Source: an uncultured Caryophanales bacterium
GTDB taxonomy: Bacteria > Bacillota_I > Bacilli_A > RFN20 > CAG-826
Reading direction: 5' to 3'
Length of the DNA stretch: 12,694 bases
Assembly: GCA_947303105.1 (NCBI GenBank)
Contig: CAMYXQ010000016.1
Location: forward strand, 1 to 12,694
Shown: piece after piece, positions 5,786 to 12,694 of the stretch
Layout of the letters: the number at the start of each line of letters is the position of its first letter
Numbering within the stretch: position 1 is the stretch's first letter
Translations under genes and position numbers: made by a program
The notes under the pieces: model-generated
Seen by the model: only the letters and a program-made list of their open reading frames with translations
The model's database searches: none
What the model was told of the DNA's origin: nothing

Positions 5786-7660
5786 TTATTCGCCTTCCGA
5801 GGAATCGACGGGATCGGGATCAACAGGATCCGGGGTACTGGGCTTTTCAAGTTCGAAAGCGTCATAGAGATTGTCGCCGACGTCGATGGACGAAGTGCCG
5901 GCTTTGCTGAGCTCGACGTAGACACCCTGATAGCCGCTTTCGGTCTCGCTTAAGCGGACGCGCTGAGCGAAGAAGAGGGAGATGGTTCCATCGACTTCGT
6001 AGCTATCCCAGATATAACCGAAGATGTACTGGGCGTTCTTGGGGTCGTCGAAGAACTTGTAGCTGATCGGGGAGAGGGAGCCGCCGAGGATGGCGCCAAG
6101 GGCGAGATCATCGAAGGTCGCATCGTAGGAATACATACCATAAGTCTCGTCGTAGTTGAGAGAGGCGGTTTCAAGGGCGGTCTGAGTCACGCTTTCGATG
6201 GCGAAGATGCCAAGGCCAGTGCGGGCGGCGATCGGATCGGTGATGCCGGCAGTGCCGTTTATCGGATCGTCGTTGTTGACGAGTTCGCCATTTTCGTTGG
6301 CGCCGCCAAGATAGACGCCGCCATCGGTCTTATTGACATAGAAACTGGTGAAGTCCGGATCGGCAAGAACGACGCCGGTCTGTTCTTCGTTCAGTTCGAA
6401 GCCTTGGCTGTAGTAAGCCATGGTGTCGTCGTCGACGATAGCGCCACCGACGGTGTTATAGGTGTAGAAGTTCGAAAGAAGGGAGAGGCTGCTATCGAAG
6501 ATACCAACTTCGAATTCCATGGTGAAGTTGCCGTTGAAAGCAGCGAAGTGCTCGGCGAGGCCGCTGACATCGAGCGGGGCCGGCGGGAGGAGATTCTCGG
6601 TGGCATCATCGAGGACGGCGATGCCGACATTGGTGTCGGTAAGGTCGAATTCGAGGAGAGCGGCATCGGTGTACTCTTCTTGGGTGGTCTTGTCGACGTT
6701 GGTGTCGTCGAAGGTGATCGTGAAGTGAGCGGTACGGCTCTCGGAGTCATACTTGACTTCGGCGCCATAACCGGTGAAGCTGCTGGTCTGCATGCCAAAG
6801 GCACTGCCGACCAATTCGACCGGGAGGTCGCTTTCTTCGGACGCGGCGACCGCGAAGTGAGAGCTGCCGTCATCTTCAACGACTTCTTCCCACTGAGTGA
6901 CGTCAAGGATCTTGTCCATGACAAAGTACGTATTGATATAGGCTTCGGAGGCGCGATCGCCGAGTTCGAGGCTGTCGACAAGGGCGAGTTCCGCCGCACC
7001 GCCGTTGAGTTCTTCGCCGGCGTCGTCGAGGAGGCTATAGCTGTAGCAACCCTTGTTTTCATCGGCCTGGAGACGGACGGCGCTGTAATCGCCATAGACC
7101 CAGTCGAGAACGTAGTTCTCAGTGAGAACGAGGGCTAAGCCTTCGCTTTGGAAGGTAGCGGTATCAGGATCGAGATCGGCCCATGAGGCATGGCTGGCCG
7201 ACTTCCAAGTGCCGGTGAGGCGATAGTTGTTGGTGACGCCATCGATGAATTCCTGAAGGGCTTTGCCTTCTTCGGACATGGCGACGATGTTGATGTTGCC
7301 GAGGGTTATGCCGGAACCATTGGTGACTTTGACCTTGGTTCTGCCCGGGCCAACGATGTTGATCTTGCCAGCGGTAAGGTCAACGACCGCGATGTCGGTG
7401 TCTTGGGATTCAAGACCCCAAATGGTGGCGCCTTCCGGTTCGAATTCGAGGACCTCGCTGATCACGAGTTGATCGCCGACGGTAAGGATGCCAGGCTGAG
7501 TGATTTTCACACGAGTCGCAACGACGTCGGTGTCCTCACTCGTTGTCGGGAGACTCTCGCTGGAAACAGGTTCGCTGCTTTCGTCGACCGTGGTGCATGA
7601 CGCGATGCCGAGGCCGGCGACGACGGAGAGAAGACCGACAATGAGAAGTTTTTTCTTCAT
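5786..7660 (-). CDS. Surface lipoprotein with Ig-like domain and a putative two-module body, function unknown
   Basis: 624 aa. A lysine-rich start and hydrophobic signal peptide end in the lipobox GIASC, with the lipidated Cys at C22, so it should be anchored on the outer membrane face. A Ser/Thr/Glu-rich linker (23-45) follows. Residues about 48-127 resemble a bacterial Ig-like (BIG2) domain: KITQPG start, VGDQL, WGLESQDTDIAVVD, then a GPGRTKVKV strand. The rest is acidic and not recognised. Two similar modules may be present (about 134-350 and 367-590): LQEFIDGVTNNYRL versus LAEHFAAFNGNFTM, QSEGLAL versus SQGFEL, and ILDVTQ versus IESVTQ. The C-terminus is a DPVDPDPVD-type spacer (610-619). 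Start supported by AAAGGAG 7 nt upstream. It is divergent from the M6 protease lipoprotein and has its own terminator. A substrate-binding or adhesin role is possible but unproven. Confidence 0.85.
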   Translation of the reverse strand: MKKKLLIVGLLSVVAGLGIASCTTVDESSEPVSSESLPTTSEDTDVVATRVKITQPGILTVGDQLVISEVLEFEPEGATIWGLESQDTDIAVVDLTAGKINIVGPGRTKVKVTNGSGITLGNINIVAMSEEGKALQEFIDGVTNNYRLTGTWKSASHASWADLDPDTATFQSEGLALVLTENYVLDWVYGDYSAVRLQADENKGCYSYSLLDDAGEELNGGAAELALVDSLELGDRASEAYINTYFVMDKILDVTQWEEVVEDDGSSHFAVAASEESDLPVELVGSAFGMQTSSFTGYGAEVKYDSESRTAHFTITFDDTNVDKTTQEEYTDAALLEFDLTDTNVGIAVLDDATENLLPPAPLDVSGLAEHFAAFNGNFTMEFEVGIFDSSLSLLSNFYTYNTVGGAIVDDDTMAYYSQGFELNEEQTGVVLADPDFTSFYVNKTDGGVYLGGANENGELVNNDDPINGTAGITDPIAARTGLGIFAIESVTQTALETASLNYDETYGMYSYDATFDDLALGAILGGSLSPISYKFFDDPKNAQYIFGYIWDSYEVDGTISLFFAQRVRLSETESGYQGVYVELSKAGTSSIDVGDNLYDAFELEKPSTPDPVDPDPVDSSEGE

Positions 7661-7833
7661 ATTGTTTCTCCTTTTTAAATCTTAAAAAGATAATCTCCCG
7701 TCAAGGGATTGACCTTACAATAGGTGGAATGGCGGATTTTTCAAGCATTAAATCGCATAAACACGAAAAAAATAATGAAAAATGCGCCCTCACGCATATA
7801 ATAAGCGGGTATTTTGAGAAAGGAGCGTACGCA
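7661..7833. promoter_or_regulatory. Divergent intergenic control region between the two lipoprotein genes
   Basis: 173 bp holding signals for both directions. Plus strand: TATAAT (7797-7802) with a weak ATGAAA 16 bp upstream, then AAAGGAG (7819-7825) 8 nt before the protease ATG. Minus strand: AAAGGAG (7674-7668) 7 nt before the lipoprotein ATG, and TTGACG (7704-7699) followed 15 bp later by TAAGAT or 17 bp later by GATTTA, a plausible promoter. The TTGAC lies within the inverted repeat GTCAA-GGGA-TTGAC (7700-7713), which could be an operator over the -35 box. The plus-strand -10 and all Shine-Dalgarno sites are convincing; the rest is inference. Confidence 0.5.
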
Positions 7834-9549
7834 ATGATAATTAAGAAAACATCTAAATTATTGGTCTTGCTCGTCGGTTTTTTGGCCGCTTCCTGCTCCC
7901 CGAACACCACTGAGTCTTCGGAGCAGAACATCCCCAGCAGCAACCCGGTTTCCAGCGTCGGATCGAGCGAAGACAAGTATGCGAATTACAAACATCTTGA
8001 GGATTTCGACCGCGCCGCCGAATCCTTCACCGACTCCAATGGCAAAGAATTCCAGATCACTCGCCACACGTTAGAAGCCAACGATGGCAGCCCCTGCCTT
8101 CCGTCCTTGGGCGAGCAAAGAATCCTCGTCGTCCCTCTCGGTCTTGATGATGACGAAGGGTCATCCCCCGCTTATCCGACCATCTCGAAGTCGGGCCGCA
8201 CCGAGAAACAGACCCAGCAGCGCCTCCAGCAAATCGAGAATCTCTTCTTCGGAAGAGCCGAAGACACCGGCTGGCAGTCCCTCAAGTCCTACTATGAGAC
8301 CGCTTCGTTCGGCAAGCTGACCATCTCCGGTCAGGTCATGAAGCAGAATGGCGACTGGTATCGTCCTGGCAAGAAGCCGATGAACTACAGTTCCACCGCC
8401 GCTTTGAGCGACATCAAGTCCTTCTATACCAGCGAATACAACAAAACCAATCACGGCGCCCTCGGCGCGGATGCCCACGAATGGAAATGGTTCGATCAGG
8501 ACAATGACGGCTATATCGATGCGATTTGGATCGTTTATAGCGCCGCCATCCACGCCTATGAAACCAGCTCCACCACCAACAACTACTGGGCCTATGTGTC
8601 GCGTACCAGCAACAGCCCCAGCACCGCCAGCCCGAACCCGATGTGCTACGCTTGGGCGTCCATCGACTTCATGGATCAGGGCCCGTATGGGGAAGGCCTT
8701 GACGGTCATACTTTCATCCACGAAACCGGACACATCTTCGGCGCCGATGACTATTATTCCTACGATGATACCGAAGCGCCTTTGGGCGGCATCGATATGA
8801 TGGACCACAACATCGGCGACCATAATGCCTTCTCCAAATGGCAATATGGCTGGACCACTCCGTACGTCGTCGATGACACCGCTTATATCGAGATGGAGCC
8901 GACCACCACTTCCGGCAAGTCGGTCATCATCCCCTCACCGAACTGGAACGGCACCGTCTACGATGAATACTTCCTCATCGAATTCATGTCGCCGGTCGGC
9001 CTCTGCGCCGAATACAAGACCGGTTATCAGTCCACCACTGGTTACACCAAACCTGGTCTTCGTATCACCCACGTCGATGCGCGCGCTCGTAAGAGCAACA
9101 ACAAAGAAGTCTTGAGCACTCCGGAAGAAGTCGCGAAAGCCACCGGTATGCGTATTCTCAACACCCCGTCGGGCCGTGGATATGCCAGTTGGAAAGACAC
9201 CTTCGACAACCCGATCACCGAAACCAGCCGCTCGATGTTCATGATCAACATCATGCAGGCCTCCGGCTTCAGCAAGGACAACAACCTTTTGGTCCGCAGC
9301 GGCACTTCGACCAACAGCGACCTCTTCACCAAAGGGTTCTCCTTCGACCTCACGCCGTACGAAAACACCCTCACCGGCGAATTCTTCAATGACTGGTACT
9401 ACCTCATGCCTTCTTACAGCAACCTCTGGAACAAGGCTCAGAATCCAGACAGCCGCGAAGTCGATCAGAATTGCGCCTTCGAGTATGTCATCAATGTCCT
9501 TGATGTCACCAAAGAGAAAGTGAAATTCGTCATCGAAAAGCTCTCTTAA
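7834..9549 (+). CDS. M6-family (immune inhibitor A-like) zinc metalloprotease, lipoprotein
   Basis: 571 aa secreted protease, predicted to be lipid-anchored: signal peptide with lipobox LAASC (Cys21), then a Ser/Asn/Glu-rich linker (22-48). The catalytic core has the zinc motif HETGHIFGADD (296-306), matching HExxHxxGxxD with ligands H296, H300 and probably D306 and catalytic E297. It is followed by GGIDMMDHN (318-326), the Met-turn region, and FSKWQYGW (333-340), as in M6 peptidases. Upstream, FFGRAEDTGWQSLKSYYETA (138-157) and DQDNDGYID (221-229), a calcium-loop-like segment, are also characteristic of the family. The ATG at 7834 was chosen over an upstream in-frame ATG at 7729 because AAAGGAG lies 8 nt before it and a signal peptide starts there. 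Only plus-strand gene here; likely role is degrading extracellular protein for nutrition or host interaction. Confidence 0.93.
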   Translation: MIIKKTSKLLVLLVGFLAASCSPNTTESSEQNIPSSNPVSSVGSSEDKYANYKHLEDFDRAAESFTDSNGKEFQITRHTLEANDGSPCLPSLGEQRILVVPLGLDDDEGSSPAYPTISKSGRTEKQTQQRLQQIENLFFGRAEDTGWQSLKSYYETASFGKLTISGQVMKQNGDWYRPGKKPMNYSSTAALSDIKSFYTSEYNKTNHGALGADAHEWKWFDQDNDGYIDAIWIVYSAAIHAYETSSTTNNYWAYVSRTSNSPSTASPNPMCYAWASIDFMDQGPYGEGLDGHTFIHETGHIFGADDYYSYDDTEAPLGGIDMMDHNIGDHNAFSKWQYGWTTPYVVDDTAYIEMEPTTTSGKSVIIPSPNWNGTVYDEYFLIEFMSPVGLCAEYKTGYQSTTGYTKPGLRITHVDARARKSNNKEVLSTPEEVAKATGMRILNTPSGRGYASWKDTFDNPITETSRSMFMINIMQASGFSKDNNLLVRSGTSTNSDLFTKGFSFDLTPYENTLTGEFFNDWYYLMPSYSNLWNKAQNPDSREVDQNCAFEYVINVLDVTKEKVKFVIEKLS

Positions 9550-9559
9550 TCAACAAACA

Positions 9560-9591
9560 AAAAGCGGGGCTCACGCCTCGCTTTTCTTTTT
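9560..9591. terminator. Bidirectional Rho-independent terminator between convergent genes
   Basis: AAAAGCGGGGC-TCAC-GCCTCGCTTTT forms an 11-bp stem (one G-T wobble) with a 4-base loop. It is followed by CTTTTT on the plus strand and by a T-rich run (TTGTTTGTTG) on the minus strand. It lies between the stop of the M6 protease gene (plus) and the stop of the DUF3899-like gene (minus) and can serve both. Confidence 0.9.
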
Positions 9592-9593
9592 GC

Positions 9594-10052
9594 CTAAGCT
9601 TTGCTTACGTAGTAGAGAACCACGAACACGATCACCGGGATGAGGTAAGCGAGTCCCGTCCAAGCCAAGAAGGAGATGCTGGTGCGGGGTTTGGCTTGTT
9701 TCATCTCGCGGTATTCACGGTAAGTCCGCGGAAGTTTCGAATCGCGCATATTGGGCCGGAACATGACCACGAAGAGGAGCCTCACCGAATAGACGATGAT
9801 GTCGAAGGCCCCGAATCGCGACACTTTGACCAGGAGATAGACCATCAAGAACATCACGGCCGGGATGGTGAATGTGTCGGCCAAGATGCGATAACGGTTA
9901 TTTTCGTAGTCCCCGATGTTCGATTTGAAGAGGAAGAACGACCCCACCGCCACGCCGGCCGAGACGACCAGGGTGATGGCGAAGGAAATCCAATAGGCCT
10001 TAATCCTCTGAATCTCGTCCGGGGTTCTTTCGCGACGTTCTTTATTGCCCAT
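9594..10052 (-). CDS. Small DUF3899-like membrane protein
   Basis: 152 aa from the ATG at 10052. A charged start (MGNKERRERTPDEIQ) precedes a membrane segment (21-42). Then comes RILADTFTIPAVMFLMVYLLV (55-75), KVSRFGAFDIIVYSVRLLF (76-94), a basic cytoplasmic stretch ending YREYREMKQAKPR (111-123), and a last membrane segment (127-149). The arrangement of a D-x-F-x-IPA segment, FDII-Y-R and a YxEY motif before the last helix resembles DUF3899 proteins of Bacilli. This is recognition from memory, without a search. The start overlaps the oppF end by 11 bp and no Shine-Dalgarno is visible, so coupled translation is likely; M(-4), at 10064, is an alternative start. Last gene of the opp unit, ending at the bidirectional terminator. 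Function unknown. Confidence 0.7.
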   Translation of the reverse strand: MGNKERRERTPDEIQRIKAYWISFAITLVVSAGVAVGSFFLFKSNIGDYENNRYRILADTFTIPAVMFLMVYLLVKVSRFGAFDIIVYSVRLLFVVMFRPNMRDSKLPRTYREYREMKQAKPRTSISFLAWTGLAYLIPVIVFVVLYYVSKA

Positions 10053-11409
10053 AGCCGGAGTCATAGCCCGAAGCGAGCAGAGCCCGATAATCGGCTTCCT
10101 CTTTCTCGTTGCAGAGCACAAAGTGGCCCGGTTCGATTTCGATTAAGCGCGGTTTGTCGACCGAATAGTCGTGGTCGGCCCGCGGATCGTATTTGATGCG
10201 GATGCGGTTCTTTTCGGTATCCGGATCGCAACGGGGGACCGCGGAAAGCAAAGAACGGGTATACGGATGGAGCGGATGGCGGAATAACTCATCCGACGGG
10301 GCGAGCTCCACCAGATTGCCGTAATACATGACGGCGATGCGGTCGCAGAAGTATTTGACGACCGAAAGGTTGTGGGCGATGAAGAGGATCGTCAGACCGA
10401 GCTCATCGCGAAGTTCGTTCAAAAGGTTGATGATCTGGGCTTGAATCGAGACATCCAAGGCTGAAACGGGCTCATCGGCGATGATGAGTTCCGGATTCAT
10501 GATTAATGCGCGCGCGATGCCGATACGCTGACGCTGGCCGCCGCTGAATTCGTGGGGGTAGCGGTCGGCATGTTCGGGGAGAAGACCGACTTTGTCGAGC
10601 ATCTCATTGACGCGTTCTTTGATGTATTCGTGATCGTGGACCCCGTTGATGCGGAGACCTTCCGAAATGATGTTCCGAACGGTCATACGCGGGTTGATGG
10701 AGGCCATCGGGTCCTGGAAGATCATCTGCATGCCGGCCGTGATGCGAGCATGCTTGGCGGTGTTCAGATCCTTGCGGTACTGCGCATAGGCCGCTTTGTC
10801 TTCCTCGTTATCGAATTTGGTGCCCTTATTGGTCCGGGCGATCAGGTCGGCATACTGCTTATTGACCTCGGCCACCGCTTCGGCGGCGAAGTCTTTATCG
10901 CAGTTGGCGTTGTCTTTTTTGGCGGCGATGATCTTCGCTCGTTCATGGGCGATTCGCTCATTCGCTTCTTCGGTCGCCGCTTTCTTTTCCGCGGCAAAAC
11001 GGGCTTTGATTTCCGCTTCTTGCTCCGGATTTGCGGCGATTTCCTCTTTTTCCGCCGCATTTAGGGCGGTTAATTTCTCTTTGAGGCGGATGCGGGTGTA
11101 TTTGATCTCTTTCTCGTTCCACCGGGTTCCGGCTCCGATGCGGACGCCTTTGAAATAGACGCTGCCGGAAGTCGGCTGGTAGAGACGAATGATCGTGCGG
11201 CCGATGGTCGTCTTGCCGCAGCCCGATTCGCCGACGAGGCCGAAAACCTCGCCGCGATAGATATCAAAGCTGACGTCATGGACGGCCTTGTTGTATTTGA
11301 ATGAGCCGGTGCCACCCAACTTGAAATACTGTTTCAAGTGGCGGACGGAGAGGATGACTTCGCGTTCGGAAGCGGGAGTCGCTAAGACTTCGTTATTCTT
11401 TTTCGCCAT
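10042..11409 (-). CDS. oppF: Oligopeptide/dipeptide ABC transporter ATPase OppF/DppF-like, with long insertion
   Basis: 455 aa cytoplasmic ATPase that normally pairs with OppD to drive peptide import. Walker A GESGCGKTT (60-68), Q-loop MIFQDP (229-234), signature FSGGQRQR (288-295), Walker B LIIADEP (308-314), D-loop SALD (316-319) and H-loop H346 are all intact. HPLHPYTRSLLSAVP (378-392) marks the OppD/F C-terminal (oligo_HPY) region. The MASINPRMTV and VSALDVSIQAQ wording is typical of OppF. Walker A and Q-loop are about 165 residues apart, against about 50 in ordinary OppF; the extra segment (about 96-222) is Ala/Lys/Glu-rich and probably helical. Start at 11409 (MAKKNNEVLA) chosen because AAAGGAG lies 7 nt before it; an in-frame ATG at 11469 lies inside the upstream gene and lacks this. 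It overlaps the preceding frame by 17 bp. The dipeptide system (dppF) is not excluded. Confidence 0.92.
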   Translation of the reverse strand: MAKKNNEVLATPASEREVILSVRHLKQYFKLGGTGSFKYNKAVHDVSFDIYRGEVFGLVGESGCGKTTIGRTIIRLYQPTSGSVYFKGVRIGAGTRWNEKEIKYTRIRLKEKLTALNAAEKEEIAANPEQEAEIKARFAAEKKAATEEANERIAHERAKIIAAKKDNANCDKDFAAEAVAEVNKQYADLIARTNKGTKFDNEEDKAAYAQYRKDLNTAKHARITAGMQMIFQDPMASINPRMTVRNIISEGLRINGVHDHEYIKERVNEMLDKVGLLPEHADRYPHEFSGGQRQRIGIARALIMNPELIIADEPVSALDVSIQAQIINLLNELRDELGLTILFIAHNLSVVKYFCDRIAVMYYGNLVELAPSDELFRHPLHPYTRSLLSAVPRCDPDTEKNRIRIKYDPRADHDYSVDKPRLIEIEPGHFVLCNEKEEADYRALLASGYDSGYGQ

Positions 11410-12616
11410 CTTTCTTCTCCTTTCCGGCTTTCTTCTTCGGGGCTTTCCGCTTGGCAAGGGCGCGCTCAATACGAGCGGTCACAATCTCAGGCGGGGTCGC
11501 TTTGGGAGCATCCGGGGCCAAAAGCCAAGTGGCCGCGGCATGGGTCTCTGAAATCTCGAAGAGCGGCGGCTCTTCTTCGAAGTCGATCGCCAAAGCGTAT
11601 TTGTTACGAACGGCGAAGGCATCGCCGATCGGAGGCAAGATCATATTCGGCGGGGTGCCGGGAATCGCGTCGATTCTCTGTTTGGTATCGAGGTCCGGCA
11701 TGGAGGCCAACAAGGCCCAAGTATACGGATGGCGCGGATCATAGAAGATGTCGTCCGCGGTGCCGTATTCGACGATCTTGCCGGCATACATGACCGCGAT
11801 GTCATCCGCCATATTGGCGACGACGCCGAGGTCGTGGGTGATGAAGATGATCGAAAGATTCAATTCAGCTTTCAGCTGGTTGATGAGTTCGAGGATCTGG
11901 GCCTGGATGGTGACGTCGAGCGCGGTCGTCGGCTCATCGCAGATGAGAATCTCAGGACGCGAGGACAAGGCGATCGCGATGACGATACGCTGACGCATAC
12001 CACCGGAGAATTCGAACGGATACTGACGGAAACGGATTTCCGGCTGGGGGATACCGACCTGACGCATGATTTCGAGGGCCTGCTCTTTGGCTTGGGCCTG
12101 CGAAACTTTGCGGTAGGCATCCTTGATAACCTGACGATAGTAGTCGAGGAAGGTATCGACATATTCTTCCGCCACAAGCGGGCTGGCGAGCAATTCGTCG
12201 ATGTGGTCGGCGAGCTGCTGGCAGAGGCGACGCAAGATGTCGGATGCCTCTTCCGGAGTCTGGGACTTTTCGGGAAGTTTGGCTCTCTCTTTCAAAGTGA
12301 GAGGTGGGACTTCCTGGCCTTTTTTCTCGTAAGAAGCGGCCCGTTTTTCCTGTTTTTTGAGATTTGCGAACGATTTTGCGAGGAAATCGACGTATTTGCG
12401 GTAACTGGTCGCAAAGACGGCGATGCGGTCATCCTCGTCATCGCGGAAAGCAAAGGAGCAGATGGCTTTCTTCACCGCCGGATACTGGGATTTGAGGGCA
12501 TCGAGGTCGAGTGGAAGCCCGGCGGGGACGCCGTCGACGACGCATCCGAGCGCGGGGCCGTGGGATTCGCCGAACGTGGTGACGCGGAACAGGGTGCCGA
12601 AGGTGTTGGAGCTCAT
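11393..12616 (-). CDS. aroC'-'oppD: Chimeric frame: chorismate synthase N-terminus fused to an OppD ATPase lacking Walker A
   Basis: 407 aa. Residues 1 to about 44 are unmistakably AroC: MSSNTFGTLFRVTTFGESHG, then the chorismate synthase signature GESHGPALGCVVDGVP (16-31) and AGLPLDLDALKS. The usual RRxPGQ region and the rest of AroC are missing. From about 45 on it is peptide-ABC ATPase: a charged, helical-looking stretch (about 45-180), then VGIPQPEIRFRQYPFEFSGGMRQR across 187-210 (signature 203-210), Walker B ILICDEP (223-229), TALD (231-234), H261, HPYTWALLASMP (296-307) and IPGTPP (318-323), as in OppD. Walker A and the Q-loop are absent, so it should not work as an ATPase or as chorismate synthase. 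The fusion is in frame near 12485. It is followed by oppF (17-bp overlap), as oppD would be, and preceded by a gene overlapping its ATG. Either a real deletion-fusion or an assembly chimera. The C-terminal tail is Lys-rich. Confidence 0.85.
   Translation of the reverse strand: MSSNTFGTLFRVTTFGESHGPALGCVVDGVPAGLPLDLDALKSQYPAVKKAICSFAFRDDEDDRIAVFATSYRKYVDFLAKSFANLKKQEKRAASYEKKGQEVPPLTLKERAKLPEKSQTPEEASDILRRLCQQLADHIDELLASPLVAEEYVDTFLDYYRQVIKDAYRKVSQAQAKEQALEIMRQVGIPQPEIRFRQYPFEFSGGMRQRIVIAIALSSRPEILICDEPTTALDVTIQAQILELINQLKAELNLSIIFITHDLGVVANMADDIAVMYAGKIVEYGTADDIFYDPRHPYTWALLASMPDLDTKQRIDAIPGTPPNMILPPIGDAFAVRNKYALAIDFEEEPPLFEISETHAAATWLLAPDAPKATPPEIVTARIERALAKRKAPKKKAGKEKKDGEKE
11417..11423 (-). 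promoter_or_regulatory. Shine-Dalgarno site that decides the oppF start
   Basis: AAAGGAG on the minus strand, inside the end of the upstream frame and 7 nt before the ATG at 11409-11407. It favours this start over an in-frame ATG 60 bp upstream. Confidence 0.8.
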
Positions 12617-12694
12617 TTTGAATTCACTTTCGTTTCGAGGACGATAAGCATGCGGTCGACCGCCTCCTCCACGGGGAGGACTTCGGGCAGTTCG
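12613..12694 (-). CDS. 3' end of an unidentified gene upstream of the aroC start (partial)
   Basis: An open frame enters from the right edge and ends in TGA at 12615-12613. It encodes the last 26 residues, from ELPEVLPVEEAVDRM to LETKVNSK. The TGA overlaps the ATG of the AroC-type start (ATGA), a typical translational-coupling junction in an operon. By position it may be another shikimate-pathway gene, such as a shikimate kinase or 3-dehydroquinate synthase, but the visible residues are too few to name it. Confidence 0.6.
   Translation of the reverse strand, partial: ELPEVLPVEEAVDRMLIVLETKVNSK

Noticed and set aside
6404..7138. 244-codon plus-strand frame opposite the large lipoprotein
   Set aside because: Low-complexity antisense shadow of an acidic coding sequence; the minus-strand gene has a signal peptide, ribosome site and terminator.
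7729..7833. Upstream in-frame extension of the M6 protease (start at 7729)
   Set aside because: It would put 35 mostly polar residues before the signal peptide and place the TATAAT and the Shine-Dalgarno inside the coding region.
8161..8844. 227-codon minus-strand frame opposite the M6 protease
   Set aside because: It runs opposite the catalytic HETGH region of a well-supported protease gene and has no start signals.
11410..11469. Upstream in-frame start of OppF adding 20 residues
   Set aside because: The extension is Arg/Lys/Pro-rich, lies within the preceding frame and lacks a ribosome site, whereas AAAGGAG is correctly placed before 11409.
11393..12616. Annotation of this frame as a complete chorismate synthase or a complete OppD
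   Set aside because: Only about 44 AroC residues are present, and the OppD part has no Walker A or Q-loop.
1..12694. Alternative genetic code (TGA as Trp), considered because of mycoplasma-like gene features
   Set aside because: All genes are full length with TGA read as stop, Trp is encoded by TGG, and TGA ends the partial gene at 12613 exactly where an ATGA overlap is expected.
1..12694. Mobile elements, CRISPR arrays, tRNA or rRNA genes, toxin-antitoxin or phage-defence genes
   Set aside because: No transposase, regularly spaced repeats, cloverleaf or rRNA-like sequence, or recognisable defence domains were seen; intergenic gaps are short and hold only terminators and promoters.

Overview
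The window looks like chromosomal DNA of a moderately GC-rich low-GC-lineage Gram-positive bacterium (Bacillota, class Bacilli). An uncultured, probably gut-associated lineage near the Mollicutes/Erysipelotrichales (RF39-, RFN20- or Izemoplasmatales-like) fits best. This is inference from gene content: lipoproteins with Ser-rich linkers, an M6 metalloprotease, RDD-family membrane proteins, a DUF3899-like protein, and ABC ATPases carrying long Ala/Lys/Glu-rich insertions as seen in mycoplasma-like transporters. Several starts have AGGAGG-type Shine-Dalgarno sites. Tryptophan is read from TGG, and nothing suggests TGA recoding. Nearly all genes are on the minus strand; the M6 protease alone is on the plus strand. 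No rRNA, tRNA, CRISPR array, insertion sequence or replication origin was recognised.

Layout from right to left, the direction of most transcription. (1) 12694-12613 is the 3' end of an unidentified gene whose TGA overlaps the ATG of the next frame. (2) 12616-11393 is a chimeric frame: its first ~44 residues are the N-terminus of chorismate synthase (AroC), and the rest is an oligopeptide ABC ATPase (OppD) that has lost Walker A and the Q-loop. (3) 11409-10042 is a complete OppF with a ~125-residue insertion. (4) 10052-9594 is a small DUF3899-like membrane protein. (5) A bidirectional hairpin terminator at 9560-9591 separates this from the plus-strand M6-family metalloprotease lipoprotein at 7834-9549. 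(6) A divergent 173-bp regulatory gap leads to a minus-strand lipoprotein of 624 aa with an Ig-like domain (7660-5786), ended by a UUCG-tetraloop terminator. (7) Three tandem RDD-family membrane proteins follow (5710-2315), each with a large extracytoplasmic loop, closed by a terminator at 2256-2278. (8) Last comes a carbohydrate-type ABC operon: a MalK/UgpC-like ATPase with a coiled-coil-like insertion (2152-611), then a MalF/UgpA-like permease that runs off the left edge.

Functionally the window is about the cell surface: sugar uptake, peptide uptake, two surface lipoproteins (one a protease) and a family of membrane proteins with an uncharacterised outer domain. The M6 protease could feed peptides to an Opp system, but only the OppD/OppF part of that system is visible and its OppD is broken.

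The strongest points for follow-up are the aroC/oppD chimera (a real deletion-fusion or an assembly error) and the RDD triplet, whose three loops share four motifs in the same order and look like an undescribed extracytoplasmic domain.
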